DNA of 11,245 nucleotides, taken from CBFGWV01 sp965652545 (lineage in GTDB: Bacteria; Pseudomonadota; Gammaproteobacteria; Competibacterales; Competibacteraceae). The stretch spans positions 1 to 11,245 of the forward strand of contig CBFGWV010000160.1 in assembly GCA_965652545.1 (NCBI GenBank), in the 5' to 3' direction. Positions 1 to 5,939 of this stretch are shown here, piece by piece. Made by a program: the position numbers and the translations under genes. The first letter of the stretch is position 1, and each line of letters begins with the position of its first letter. The notes under the pieces are model-generated. The model searched no databases. It was given only the letters and a program-made list of their open reading frames with translations, and was not told the origin of the DNA.

Positions 1-754
1 GCATGAACGAGGCGTTCTCGACCGGGTCCCAGAACCACCAGCCGCCCCAGCCCAGTTCGTAGTACGCCCACCAACTGCCCAGGGCTATCCCTAAGGTAAG
101 GAAGCACCACGCGGCCGTGGTCCAGGGGCGGGACCAGCGTGCCCAGGCCGAGTCCAGCCGGCCGGCCAGCAGTGCGCCGACGACAAAGGCGAAGGCCACC
201 GCAAAGCCCACATAACCCATGTACAACATGGGCGGGTGGATGATCAGCCCGGGGTCTTGCAGCAGCGGGTTGAGGTCGTCCCCATCGACCGGGAACATCG
301 GCAGGTTGCGATCGAAGGGGTTGGAGGTCAGTTCCACGAACAGCCCGAAACCCAGGATGATCAGGCCCATGACCGCCAGCACCCGTGCCAGCAGGTCGCG
401 CGGCAGTTGACGGCTGAAGGCCGCGACCGCCGCGGTCCAGCCGGCGAGGGTCAGCAGCCACAGCAGCATGGAGCCTTCGTGCCCACCCCAGGCGGCGGTG
501 ATCCGGTACGCCAGCGGCAGACGCGAGTTGCTGTTGGCCGCCACGTAGGCCACGGTGAAGTCATTCTGGATGAATGCGGTGATCAGCGCCCCGAAGGCCA
601 GTGCAAGCAGGGCGAACACGCAGGCGGCCAGTGGCCGGGCGGTGGCCATCAGGCGGCTATCGCCGATCGCCGCGCCGATCAATGGCAGCACGCCCAGCAG
701 CAGGGTGGCGGCGATGCTCAGGATGAGCGCGAAGTGGCCGAGTTCCGGCGTCAT
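1..754 (-). CDS. ccmF: Cytochrome c heme lyase subunit CcmF, N-terminal part (cut by window edge)
   Basis: CcmF is a multi-pass inner-membrane protein of the System I cytochrome c maturation pathway. With its partner CcmH it takes heme from holo-CcmE and attaches it to apocytochrome c in the periplasm. Only the first 251 residues are present; the gene continues past base 1. Seen in the sequence: hydrophobic segments from residue 8 onward, the conserved stretch NPFDRN (145-150), IIHPPMLYMGYV with H173, and the start of the WWD heme-handling domain, WGWGGWWFWDP-like, at about 235-244 close to the edge. The start ATG (752-754) overlaps the ccmE stop as ATGA, implying translational coupling. The family is usually around 650 residues, so more than half lies outside. 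Identification is secure. Confidence 0.95.
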   Translation of the reverse strand, partial: MTPELGHFALILSIAATLLLGVLPLIGAAIGDSRLMATARPLAACVFALLALAFGALITAFIQNDFTVAYVAANSNSRLPLAYRITAAWGGHEGSMLLWLLTLAGWTAAVAAFSRQLPRDLLARVLAVMGLIILGFGLFVELTSNPFDRNLPMFPVDGDDLNPLLQDPGLIIHPPMLYMGYVGFAVAFAFVVGALLAGRLDSAWARWSRPWTTAAWCFLTLGIALGSWWAYYELGWGGWWFWDPVENASFM

Positions 755-1209
755 GAGCCCCCCTGTCCACCGCTGTGCTGCCATTGACCGGAGGCTTTCA
801 GCGCCTCGGCCACCTCCGGCGGCATGTAGTTTTCATCGTGCTTGGCCAGCACTTCGTTGGCCAGGACGACGCCGTCATCGCCCAATTGCCCGATAGCGAC
901 GATGCCTTGGCCCTCGCGGAACAGGTCGGGCAGGATGCCATCGAAGCGCACGCCGATTTCATGCGCCTCGTCGGTGAGGCGGAAGCTCACCTGGAGGCTG
1001 GCCGCATCGCGCTCTACGCTGCCGGGCACCACCAGGCCGCCGACACGGATCTGGCGGGCGATCGGTGCTTCCCCTTGCGCGATCTGGCTGGGCGAAAAGA
1101 ACAGGTTGATGTTCTGTTGCAGGGCGTACAAGGTCAGGCCAACGGCGAGGGCCATGCCCGTGACCGCGGCAAGTACGAAGAACAACCGACGACGACGTAC
1201 CGGTGTCAT
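751..1209 (-). CDS. ccmE: Heme chaperone CcmE
   Basis: CcmE is the periplasmic heme carrier of System I: it binds heme covalently through a histidine and hands it to CcmF/H. The 152-residue protein has a basic N-terminus (MTPVRRRR), one membrane anchor (about 9-30), then an OB-fold domain. The diagnostic motif LAKHDENY is present: H124 is the covalent heme ligand and Y128 the axial ligand, corresponding to His130 and Tyr134 in E. coli. Length is typical. The reading frame stays open upstream to 1326, but the ATG at 1207-1209 is chosen because it overlaps the ccmD stop (ATGA) and gives the normal N-terminus. Its own stop overlaps the ccmF start in the same way. Confidence 0.96.
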   Translation of the reverse strand: MTPVRRRRLFFVLAAVTGMALAVGLTLYALQQNINLFFSPSQIAQGEAPIARQIRVGGLVVPGSVERDAASLQVSFRLTDEAHEIGVRFDGILPDLFREGQGIVAIGQLGDDGVVLANEVLAKHDENYMPPEVAEALKASGQWQHSGGQGGS

Positions 1210-1391
1210 GCCTTGTCTTCCCGGCGCGCTGCGCGCGCCTTGCGTCGCAATAGCGACCTGTGTTCGGCCACGGTGTGGCCGATGAGCACCCCCACCGCCA
1301 TCGCGGCGAGGGCGTAGCTCAGCCACACGTAACCGCCGTAGCCGCCCATGGCGAGGAAATCCGAAACGGAGTCGAACTGGATAACGGTCAT
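1206..1391 (-). CDS. ccmD: Heme exporter accessory protein CcmD
   Basis: CcmD is a small single-pass membrane protein that helps release holo-CcmE from the CcmABC complex. The 61-residue product has a short N-terminus, the motif FLAMGGYGGYVW (about 12-23) typical of CcmD, one hydrophobic helix (about 22-40) and a strongly basic cytoplasmic tail (RSLLRRKARAARRE). It is slightly shorter than the 69-residue E. coli protein. It lies 3 nt after ccmC (TAA-GGC-ATG) and overlaps ccmE by ATGA, the usual C-D-E order. Sequence conservation of this family is low, so position carries much of the evidence, but the GGYGGYVW motif supports it directly. Confidence 0.93.
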   Translation of the reverse strand: MTVIQFDSVSDFLAMGGYGGYVWLSYALAAMAVGVLIGHTVAEHRSLLRRKARAARREDKA

Positions 1392-1394
1392 GCC

Positions 1395-2156
1395 TTATAC
1401 CTGTCGTTCAAGCTGCCAGCGCAGCACCCGGTTGCGGGTGCGTGCCAGCGTCAGGGTCAGGGCGAGTACGGCGAAGGCGCCGAGCATGACCAGCAACGGC
1501 CACAGCATGGACCCGGCGATGGCCGGCCTGCCGAATTTGAACAACGTGGCCCCCTGATGCAGCGTGTACCACCATTCCACCGAGAAATGGATGATCGGCA
1601 GATTCACCGTGCCGATGAGCGCCAGTACCGCCGCCGCGCGGTTGCCCGTGTCGGCGTCGTCGAACGCATCCCTCAGCCCCATGTACCCCAGATACAGAAA
1701 CAGCAGGATGAGTTCCGAGGTCAGGCGCGCATCCCATACCCACCAGGTGCCCCACATGGGCTTGCCCCAGAGCGAGCCGGTCGCCAGCGCGAGGAAGGTG
1801 AACACCGCGCCCACCGGTGCGCAGGCGCGCGCCACCTCGTGCGCGAGCTTGATGCGCCACACCAGCCCGATGCCGGCGGTGATCGCCATGCCCAGGTACA
1901 CGCCCATGGACAGCGCGGCGGTGGGGACATGAATGTAGATGATGCGAAAGCTGTCGCCCTGCTGGTAATCGGCCGGCGCGATGGCCAGGCCCCAGGGCAG
2001 CCCGATCAGGAACAGCAGCCCCGTCGCCGCCCACAGCCACGGCATGAACGGCGAGCTCAGGTCGTAGAAGTGCACCGGCGAGGCCATGCGGTAGAACCAT
2101 GACGGCCGTTTGCGTTGCGGGTGCTCGAATCGGGCCGTGGTGCTGCGGTCGGGCAT
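1395..2156 (-). CDS. ccmC: Heme handling protein CcmC
   Basis: CcmC is an inner-membrane protein that loads heme onto CcmE. The 253-residue product carries the family landmarks: APADYQQGDSFRIIYIHVP with H76, the WWD domain WGKPMWGTWWVWDARLTSE (130-148) and VNLPIIHFSVEWW with H190. The two histidines flanking the WWD domain are the heme axial ligands of the family. About six hydrophobic segments are visible, as expected. The ATG at 2154-2156 is used; it adds about 20 polar residues before the first conserved block (from about residue 24), and M24 is a possible alternative start. It heads the ccmCDEF run. An unrelated exporter gene, not ccmB, precedes it across a 90-nt gap. Confidence 0.96.
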   Translation of the reverse strand: MPDRSTTARFEHPQRKRPSWFYRMASPVHFYDLSSPFMPWLWAATGLLFLIGLPWGLAIAPADYQQGDSFRIIYIHVPTAALSMGVYLGMAITAGIGLVWRIKLAHEVARACAPVGAVFTFLALATGSLWGKPMWGTWWVWDARLTSELILLFLYLGYMGLRDAFDDADTGNRAAAVLALIGTVNLPIIHFSVEWWYTLHQGATLFKFGRPAIAGSMLWPLLVMLGAFAVLALTLTLARTRNRVLRWQLERQV

Positions 2157-2246
2157 TGGTGTCCGGAAGGGGGCTGCGCAAAGCTCGCGATTATTTCATA
2201 TCCTGCGCCCTTATACCCGGTTCAGGCTGCGCCCGATTGACGCAGG
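2157..2246 (-). promoter_or_regulatory. Possible promoter region of ccmCDEF
   Basis: This 90-nt gap between the exporter stop and ccmC is locally A/T-rich in an otherwise GC-rich region. On the minus strand it holds TATAAG (2210-2215) and TATGAAAT (2193-2200) as -10-like elements, but no convincing -35 box at proper spacing. A 5-bp hairpin CTGCG/CGCAG (2227-2231 and 2241-2245) sits just after the exporter stop; it has no T-run, so it is at best a weak terminator. The composition change suggests separate transcription of the ccm genes, but read-through from upstream is equally possible. Confidence 0.3.
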
Positions 2247-3146
2247 TCAGCCCCGCGGCGCCGGCAACGGGGGCGTGCGCCGTGGCAGCAGCTCGCGCGA
2301 GGCGACCAGGGCACCGCCGACGATGAGCGCGGCACCCGCGGCCAGCGTCCAGTGCGCCTCGGCGATACCGAACGCCACCAGCAGTAGCGTGGACAGCAGC
2401 GGGGCGGCATAGCTGAGCGTACCCAGCACCTGCAGGCTGCCGTGTTTGGTGCCGTAGTCCCAGACGAAAAACGCCAACCCCACCGGCCCCAGCCCCAGGC
2501 TGGCGATGGCCAGCCATTGTCCGGCGGCCGGAATGACCGTCTCCTCGAGGGCAAGGTGACAGAACAGGGCCAGCACGGCCACCACCCCGCAAAACCCAGC
2601 CACCGTCTCGGTCGGTACGCCGCCGAATCGCCGGTTGGTTACCGAGTAGGTGGACCAGGTCAGCGCGCAGGCCAGTGCCGCGCCGTAGCCCAGCAGGTAC
2701 TCCCCGCGCAGGACGAACCCCTGGCCGCGGGTGACCAGCAGACCCGCCCCCACCAACCCCAGCACGGCGCCGACGAGGTGCGGTAGCCGCGGGCGCTCGG
2801 AGAACAGCACGATCAGCAGCGGCCATAGGTAGGCGACAAGGCTCACCTCCGCCGGCGGTGCATTGCCCAGGGCTACGAAATAGAAGAAGTGGTAGCCGAA
2901 CAAACCGGCGACCCCCAGGCCCCATGCCCCCGGTGGTTGCCGGAAGACGCGCTTGAGGCTGGCGCCGCGCCAGGCGATCGCCCCCAGGCCTGCCACGAAG
3001 GCCACCGCAAAGGTGAGGGCGGTCAGCTCGAAGGGTGGAATGCCGGCGGCCGCGGTAGTGAACAAGGCCAGCAGAGCCCACAGGAGTACGGCAATGGCGC
3101 CGATCAAGGTGGCGCGGCGTTGTTGGGCGGGGAGGGTGGTGCGCAT
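2247..3146 (-). CDS. EamA/DMT-family exporter, similar to the aromatic amino acid exporter YddG
   Basis: Predicted 299-residue inner-membrane transporter of the drug/metabolite transporter superfamily, with about ten hydrophobic helices as two EamA repeats (about 13-138 and 150-285). The start (QRRATLIGAIAVLLWA, about 9-24) and the block AEVSLVAYLWPLLIVLFS (99-116) resemble E. coli YddG (KATLIGLIAIVLW; VGMVNYLWPSLTILF), as does the central TYSVTNRRF. Members export amino acids or small metabolites by proton exchange; the substrate here is not determinable. The frame extends to a TTG at 3179, but the ATG at 3144-3146 gives the family-typical N-terminus and is preferred. It follows an AraC-type regulator on the same strand (79-nt gap), suggesting local control of export. 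Confidence 0.85.
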   Translation of the reverse strand: MRTTLPAQQRRATLIGAIAVLLWALLALFTTAAAGIPPFELTALTFAVAFVAGLGAIAWRGASLKRVFRQPPGAWGLGVAGLFGYHFFYFVALGNAPPAEVSLVAYLWPLLIVLFSERPRLPHLVGAVLGLVGAGLLVTRGQGFVLRGEYLLGYGAALACALTWSTYSVTNRRFGGVPTETVAGFCGVVAVLALFCHLALEETVIPAAGQWLAIASLGLGPVGLAFFVWDYGTKHGSLQVLGTLSYAAPLLSTLLLVAFGIAEAHWTLAAGAALIVGGALVASRELLPRRTPPLPAPRG

Positions 3147-3198
3147 GACGGGTGTACGCTCGTTGAATCGGGTGCGCAAAGCATGTCACCGATCCGCG

Positions 3199-3224
3199 CG
3201 GCGGAATTGTCGATTCGTCCGCCG
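3199..3224. repeat. Inverted repeat between the AraC gene and the exporter gene
   Basis: Perfect 7-bp arms CGGCGGA (3199-3205) and TCCGCCG (3218-3224) surround a 12-nt loop, directly after the AraC-family stop codon and upstream of the exporter start. There is no T-run on either strand, so it is not a classic intrinsic terminator. It could be an attenuating hairpin or part of an operator for the exporter. In GC-rich DNA a 7-bp GC stem can arise by chance. Confidence 0.3.
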
Positions 3225-3225
3225 G

Positions 3226-3945
3226 CTACCGCAGCCTGCGCACCTGCCCGGGCGTACTGCCGGACCAGCGGCGCAGGTGACGGGTCAGTGCCGCCTGGTC
3301 GGCGAAGCCGGTGGCGGCGGCCACCTCCGCGATGCTGTCTTTACCATCGAGCAGCAGCCGGTGCGCGGTATGCAGGCGCAGATTGCGGTGCCAGTCCTGG
3401 ATGGTACGGCCGGTGTGCCGGCGAAACAGCGCATGGAGCTGGGTGCGCCCCAGCCCGGTGAGGGCGGTCAACTCCGACACCCGCACGGGCCGGTGCAGGT
3501 TTCGCCCCAGATGCGCGATGGCGCGGTGGATGATGCCCGGTGGCAGCGCGCGGCCGGTCAGTCTGAGGCTGAGGCGGGTCTCCAGCAGCGCCTGCAGCGC
3601 TGCGGCAGCCGGTGTGTCCAGCCGATCGGCAATGAAGCCGGCCAGCGACCGCCAGTGATCGTCGATATCGAGCCAGACCGGGCCGCCGCCGATGTCGCGC
3701 ACCCACCCGGCCAGGGCCGATTCGTTTGCCGGCAGGTCGGCGATCAGAAAGCGGTTGTTGCCCTTGCCGGCGAAAGCATGCAGTGCGCTGACCGGTACGA
3801 CCACCGCGCGGGCGCGGTCCACCCGGCCCTCGCGGCCGTCCACCTCCATCTCCAGCGAGCCGGTCAGGGGCAGGATGAACTGATGCAGATCCTCGTGCCG
3901 ATGGCTGGCCGTAACGCTGGCATAGCTGCGCACGCTCAGCGTCAT
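3226..3945 (-). CDS. AraC-family transcriptional regulator with N-terminal cupin domain
   Basis: A 239-residue DNA-binding regulator. Residues 1-75 look like a small cupin sensor domain: a His-rich edge (SHRHEDLHQF, 14-23) followed by short beta strands (LPLTGSLEMEVDG, VVVPVSALHAF). Residues about 135-239 are a typical AraC domain with two helix-turn-helix units: VRVSELTALTGLGRTQLHALFRRHTG (about 155-179) and SIAEVAAATGFADQAALTRHLRRWSGSTPGQVRRL (204-238). The frame is open upstream to 4173, but that part overlaps psd in another frame; the ATG at 3943-3945, 2 nt after the psd stop, is the sensible start. Target genes are unknown; the exporter gene just downstream is the likeliest target. The tight spacing suggests co-transcription with psd. 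Confidence 0.88.
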   Translation of the reverse strand: MTLSVRSYASVTASHRHEDLHQFILPLTGSLEMEVDGREGRVDRARAVVVPVSALHAFAGKGNNRFLIADLPANESALAGWVRDIGGGPVWLDIDDHWRSLAGFIADRLDTPAAAALQALLETRLSLRLTGRALPPGIIHRAIAHLGRNLHRPVRVSELTALTGLGRTQLHALFRRHTGRTIQDWHRNLRLHTAHRLLLDGKDSIAEVAAATGFADQAALTRHLRRWSGSTPGQVRRLR

Positions 3946-3947
3946 GC

Positions 3948-4823
3948 TCAGGCCCAGGTGCCGATCGGCCGGCCGAGGACCACGGGCGCCTCGGCACGCA
4001 ACTGGTCGGCCCAATGCAGATCGCGTCCGGGAAGCAGCAGTATCACGGTGGAGCCCATGTTGAACCTGCCCAGTTCGTCGCCTTTGTCCAGGCGCACGGC
4101 CTGCGCGCCATTGTCGGGGTACGTCCAGCGCCGTATCGAGCCACCGTAGGGTGGGGTGACATCGCCGGCCCATACGGTGCTCATGGCGGCGACATTGACC
4201 GCGGCGACCATGATCAGCGCCATCGGGCCGTGGTCGGTGTCGAAGTGCATGACCAGGCGCTCGTTACGCGCGAACACCGCGTCGATGCCGGCGACCGCCG
4301 CGGGCGAGACGCTGAACAAGGCGCCCGGCACGTGAATCATACTGCGCAGAATGCCCGTTTGGGGCATGTGCACGCGGTGGTAGTCCCGCGGCGACAGGTA
4401 CAACGTGGCAAAGCGCCCGCCGGCGTAGATGGCGGCGGCCTCGCTGTCGCCGCCCAGCAGAGCGGCGAGGCTGTAGTGGCGCCCTTTGGCCTGGAACACG
4501 GTATCGCCGTCGATGTCGCCGGCGGCGCTGACGTTGCCATCGACCGGGGAGCACAGTTGTGCCGGGTCACGGTCCCAGGGACGGGCGTCCGGGCGAAGCG
4601 CGCGGGTGAAAAAGGCGTTGAAGCTCGGGTACGCGCCGGGGTCGGGCTGTGCGGCCTCGAGCAGGTTGACGCCGTAGGCCCGACTGAACAGGCGGATGGC
4701 CTGACGCAGCATCGGGCGCGGAGGCTCACGGCGGGTCAGCCAGTACACCAGTGCGGTCATGCTCCGCTGCGGCAGCACGCGGTACATGGCGGCTTTCAGA
4801 CCAGTGACGAGTTTACTGGCCAT
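3948..4823 (-). CDS. psd: Phosphatidylserine decarboxylase proenzyme
   Basis: Psd makes phosphatidylethanolamine from phosphatidylserine at the inner membrane, the last step of PE synthesis. It is a pyruvoyl enzyme that cleaves itself. The 291-residue product has the full set of landmarks: PSFNAFFTRALRP (66-78), CSPVDGNV with D95, DYHRVHMP with H152, and the self-cleavage motif MGST (256-259) with S258 becoming the pyruvoyl group. These match Asp90, His147 and Ser254 of E. coli within a few residues. The motif reads MGST rather than the commoner LGST, a tolerated change. The start ATG (4821-4823) lies inside the 3' end of the SCO1 gene (11-nt overlap), so translation is probably coupled. Identification is secure. 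Confidence 0.96.
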   Translation of the reverse strand: MASKLVTGLKAAMYRVLPQRSMTALVYWLTRREPPRPMLRQAIRLFSRAYGVNLLEAAQPDPGAYPSFNAFFTRALRPDARPWDRDPAQLCSPVDGNVSAAGDIDGDTVFQAKGRHYSLAALLGGDSEAAAIYAGGRFATLYLSPRDYHRVHMPQTGILRSMIHVPGALFSVSPAAVAGIDAVFARNERLVMHFDTDHGPMALIMVAAVNVAAMSTVWAGDVTPPYGGSIRRWTYPDNGAQAVRLDKGDELGRFNMGSTVILLLPGRDLHWADQLRAEAPVVLGRPIGTWA

Positions 4824-5445
4824 GGTGGGCCACGATGGCGGTGAAGTCCTGGGCCAGTTGCTGTGGGTCCTGCGGGGGTGTGAACACCGCTTGCAGGCGG
4901 CCTTCGGGGTTGATCAGCAGCATGACGGAGGAGTGGTCGACAAGGTAGGTGTCGCCGTCGGTGCCCTCGGGGTAGGCGAAGTAGATTCCCAAAGCCTTGG
5001 TCAGTGTGCGCAAGGTATCCATGTCGCCGCTGGCGCCACGGTAGTCAGCGTTGAAGTAAGCGGTGTACTCGGCCAGTCGTTTGGGGGTGTCGCGTTTGGG
5101 GTCTACGGAGATGAGGCGGACGTTCATGGCCGCGGCCAGCTCGGGCGGAAGGCTGGTCTGCATTTGCCGCAAGTGGGTGAGGGCGAGCGGGCAAGCATCG
5201 GGGCAGAAGGTGTAGCCGAAGTAGATGAACGTCCACTGGCCGATGAGATCGTCGTTGGTGAAGTCCTCACCTTCGCTGCCGGCGAGGATGAACGGCGGTA
5301 CGGTCTGGGTGGGCTCGAGATAGTACCCGCCGATCTCGAGCTTCTGCTCCGGCTGCAGGTAGGTGACTGCGAAAAAGGCGCCCGCGGCGAGCAGTAGTGC
5401 GGCGATGAAGCTCAGGGCGATCAGGGTTGGGGTGTTCTTGGGCAT
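4813..5445 (-). CDS. senC: SCO1/SenC/PrrC-family copper chaperone
   Basis: A membrane-anchored, thioredoxin-like protein facing the periplasm, of the family that delivers copper to the CuA site of cytochrome c oxidase or guards thiol redox state. The 210-residue product has an N-terminal membrane helix (about 8-29), the motif FGYTFCPDACP with C81 and C85 (CxxxC copper ligands), SVDPKRDTPKRL (114-124) and the third ligand H171 in YLVDHSSVML. Length is usual. The frame continues open to 5835, but the ATG at 5443-5445 gives a proper signal anchor. It overlaps psd by 11 nt and has a promoter-like element 32-40 nt upstream. No oxidase gene is in the window, so the oxidase link is by family only. 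Confidence 0.93.
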   Translation of the reverse strand: MPKNTPTLIALSFIAALLLAAGAFFAVTYLQPEQKLEIGGYYLEPTQTVPPFILAGSEGEDFTNDDLIGQWTFIYFGYTFCPDACPLALTHLRQMQTSLPPELAAAMNVRLISVDPKRDTPKRLAEYTAYFNADYRGASGDMDTLRTLTKALGIYFAYPEGTDGDTYLVDHSSVMLLINPEGRLQAVFTPPQDPQQLAQDFTAIVAHHGQ

Positions 5446-5476
5446 CGGGCATCCAGGCACGGGGCGTCGGGGCGGG

Positions 5477-5485
5477 AGTGTAGCA
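5477..5485 (-). promoter_or_regulatory. Possible extended -10 promoter element for the SCO1-psd operon
   Basis: On the minus strand this reads TGCTACACT, which fits the extended -10 pattern TGnTAnnnT with TACACT as the -10 hexamer. Transcription would start near 5470, giving a leader of about 25 nt before the SCO1 ATG at 5445. No good -35 box is seen, which extended -10 promoters tolerate. Confidence 0.4.
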
Positions 5486-5589
5486 GCGCTGGTCCGGTGA
5501 AGCGTTGGTCCGTGAGATCGTGGCGCCGGGGCGGAGTTCTCGGCTTGCGCACTTTGCGCTGGGTCATGGGATAAGCACCCCTGGGGACC

Positions 5590-5606
5590 ACCGGCTTGCA
5601 ACCGGT
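5590..5606. repeat. Small hairpin with tRNA-anticodon-like geometry
   Basis: Arms ACCGG (5590-5594) and CCGGT (5602-5606) enclose the 7-nt loop CTTGCAA. A 5-bp stem with a 7-nt loop has the shape of an anticodon arm, but no matching D arm, T arm (TTCGA) or acceptor stem surrounds it on either strand. Best read as a simple hairpin of unknown role. Confidence 0.35.
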
Positions 5607-5634
5607 AGCCCGGCAACGCCCGGCCGTTTGTCGT

Positions 5635-5662
5635 GGCGGGACGTTTGAGCCTGGCTCCCGCC
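5635..5662. repeat. Inverted repeat next to the REP pair
   Basis: Perfect 7-bp arms GGCGGGA (5635-5641) and TCCCGCC (5656-5662) enclose 14 nt. The right side also contains the near-palindrome GAGCCTGGCTC (5648-5658). The segment 5644-5660 resembles the flank of the downstream REP pair (5684-5700; 14 of 17 identical), so it may be a decayed relative of that element. Confidence 0.4.
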
Positions 5663-5690
5663 GTCCTGGGTCGTGTCTCGGTATTTGAAT

Positions 5691-5807
5691 CTGGCACCCG
5701 TAGGAGCGCACCCCTGTGCGCGATGGCCCGATGCGCCACCGAACAATAGATGTACGGTGCCAACCGAGAGCGGATCGCGCACAGGGGTGCGCTCCTACAG
5801 GTGCCAG
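5691..5807. repeat. Inverted pair of REP-like elements (REPIN/BIME-type)
   Basis: The left arm (5691-5724) and right arm (5774-5807) are reverse complements over 34 nt with one mismatch, separated by 49 nt. Each arm contains its own hairpin: GCGCAC-CCCT-GTGCGC on the left (5706-5721) and GCGCAC-AGGG-GTGCGC on the right (5777-5792). Reading inward, each has GTAG (5700-5703; complement of 5795-5798) just outside the hairpin. GTAG beside a small GC stem is the signature of REP sequences mobilised by REP-associated tyrosine transposases (RAYTs). The spacer has a further stem, CACCG/CGGTG (5737-5741 and 5755-5759), so the whole unit can fold as one long hairpin. No RAYT gene is in the window. Such elements may also act in mRNA stability or nucleoid protein binding. 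Confidence 0.82.
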
Positions 5808-5875
5808 TTGCGGTCACTTTGGGATGTCTGGACAAAAAGAGCCGTGATCGTGCCCCGCCAGCCTTGTTGAGCGCC

Positions 5876-5906
5876 TTCTTAAGCCAAACCCGTAACGGTG
5901 TATCCT
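5876..5906 (+). promoter_or_regulatory. Possible prmB promoter
   Basis: TATCCT (5901-5906) is a plausible -10 box and TTCTTA (5876-5881) a weak -35 with a 19-nt spacer. This would place the start near 5913, about 27 nt before the prmB ATG. No strong Shine-Dalgarno is seen before that ATG. This is only a suggestion. Confidence 0.3.
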
Positions 5907-5939
5907 GTGCGCCGCCTTTTTTCCCCGGTATCGCCTGCC

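Larger units (their letters stand above)
5446..5939. other. Non-coding divergent region between the SCO1 gene and prmB
   Basis: These 494 nt separate two divergent genes. Open frames cross it on both strands, but none has family-like sequence or a consistent start, so I call no gene. From left to right it holds: the SCO1 promoter candidate (5477-5485); a small hairpin GCGCA-CTT-TGCGC (5547-5559); an ACCGG/CCGGT hairpin with 7-nt loop (5590-5606); a 7-bp inverted repeat (5635-5662); a pair of inverted REP-like elements (5691-5807); and a possible prmB promoter (5876-5906). Direct near-copies at 5644-5660 and 5684-5700 (14 of 17 identical) hint at decayed repeat units. Confidence 0.75.

Noticed and set aside
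2191..3189. A 332-codon minus-strand frame overlapping the exporter in a second frame
   Set aside because: The alternative frame reads as Arg/Gly/Pro-rich non-membrane sequence, while the chosen frame gives ten helices and YddG-like motifs.
2953..4149. A 398-codon plus-strand frame across the AraC and psd genes
   Set aside because: Its sequence is compositionally odd (Arg, Gln, Ala-rich), crosses two recognisable genes on the opposite strand and shows no domain.
5590..5606. Possible tRNA (anticodon-arm-like hairpin; loop would read TGC on plus or GCA on minus)
   Set aside because: No acceptor stem, D arm or T arm can be placed around it on either strand; only the 17-nt hairpin fits.
5421..5835. 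Upstream extension of SCO1 or a small separate gene in 5446-5835
   Set aside because: Open frames exist only because stops are rare in GC-rich DNA. They cross the REP pair and lack family similarity; the SCO1 signal anchor starts naturally at 5445.
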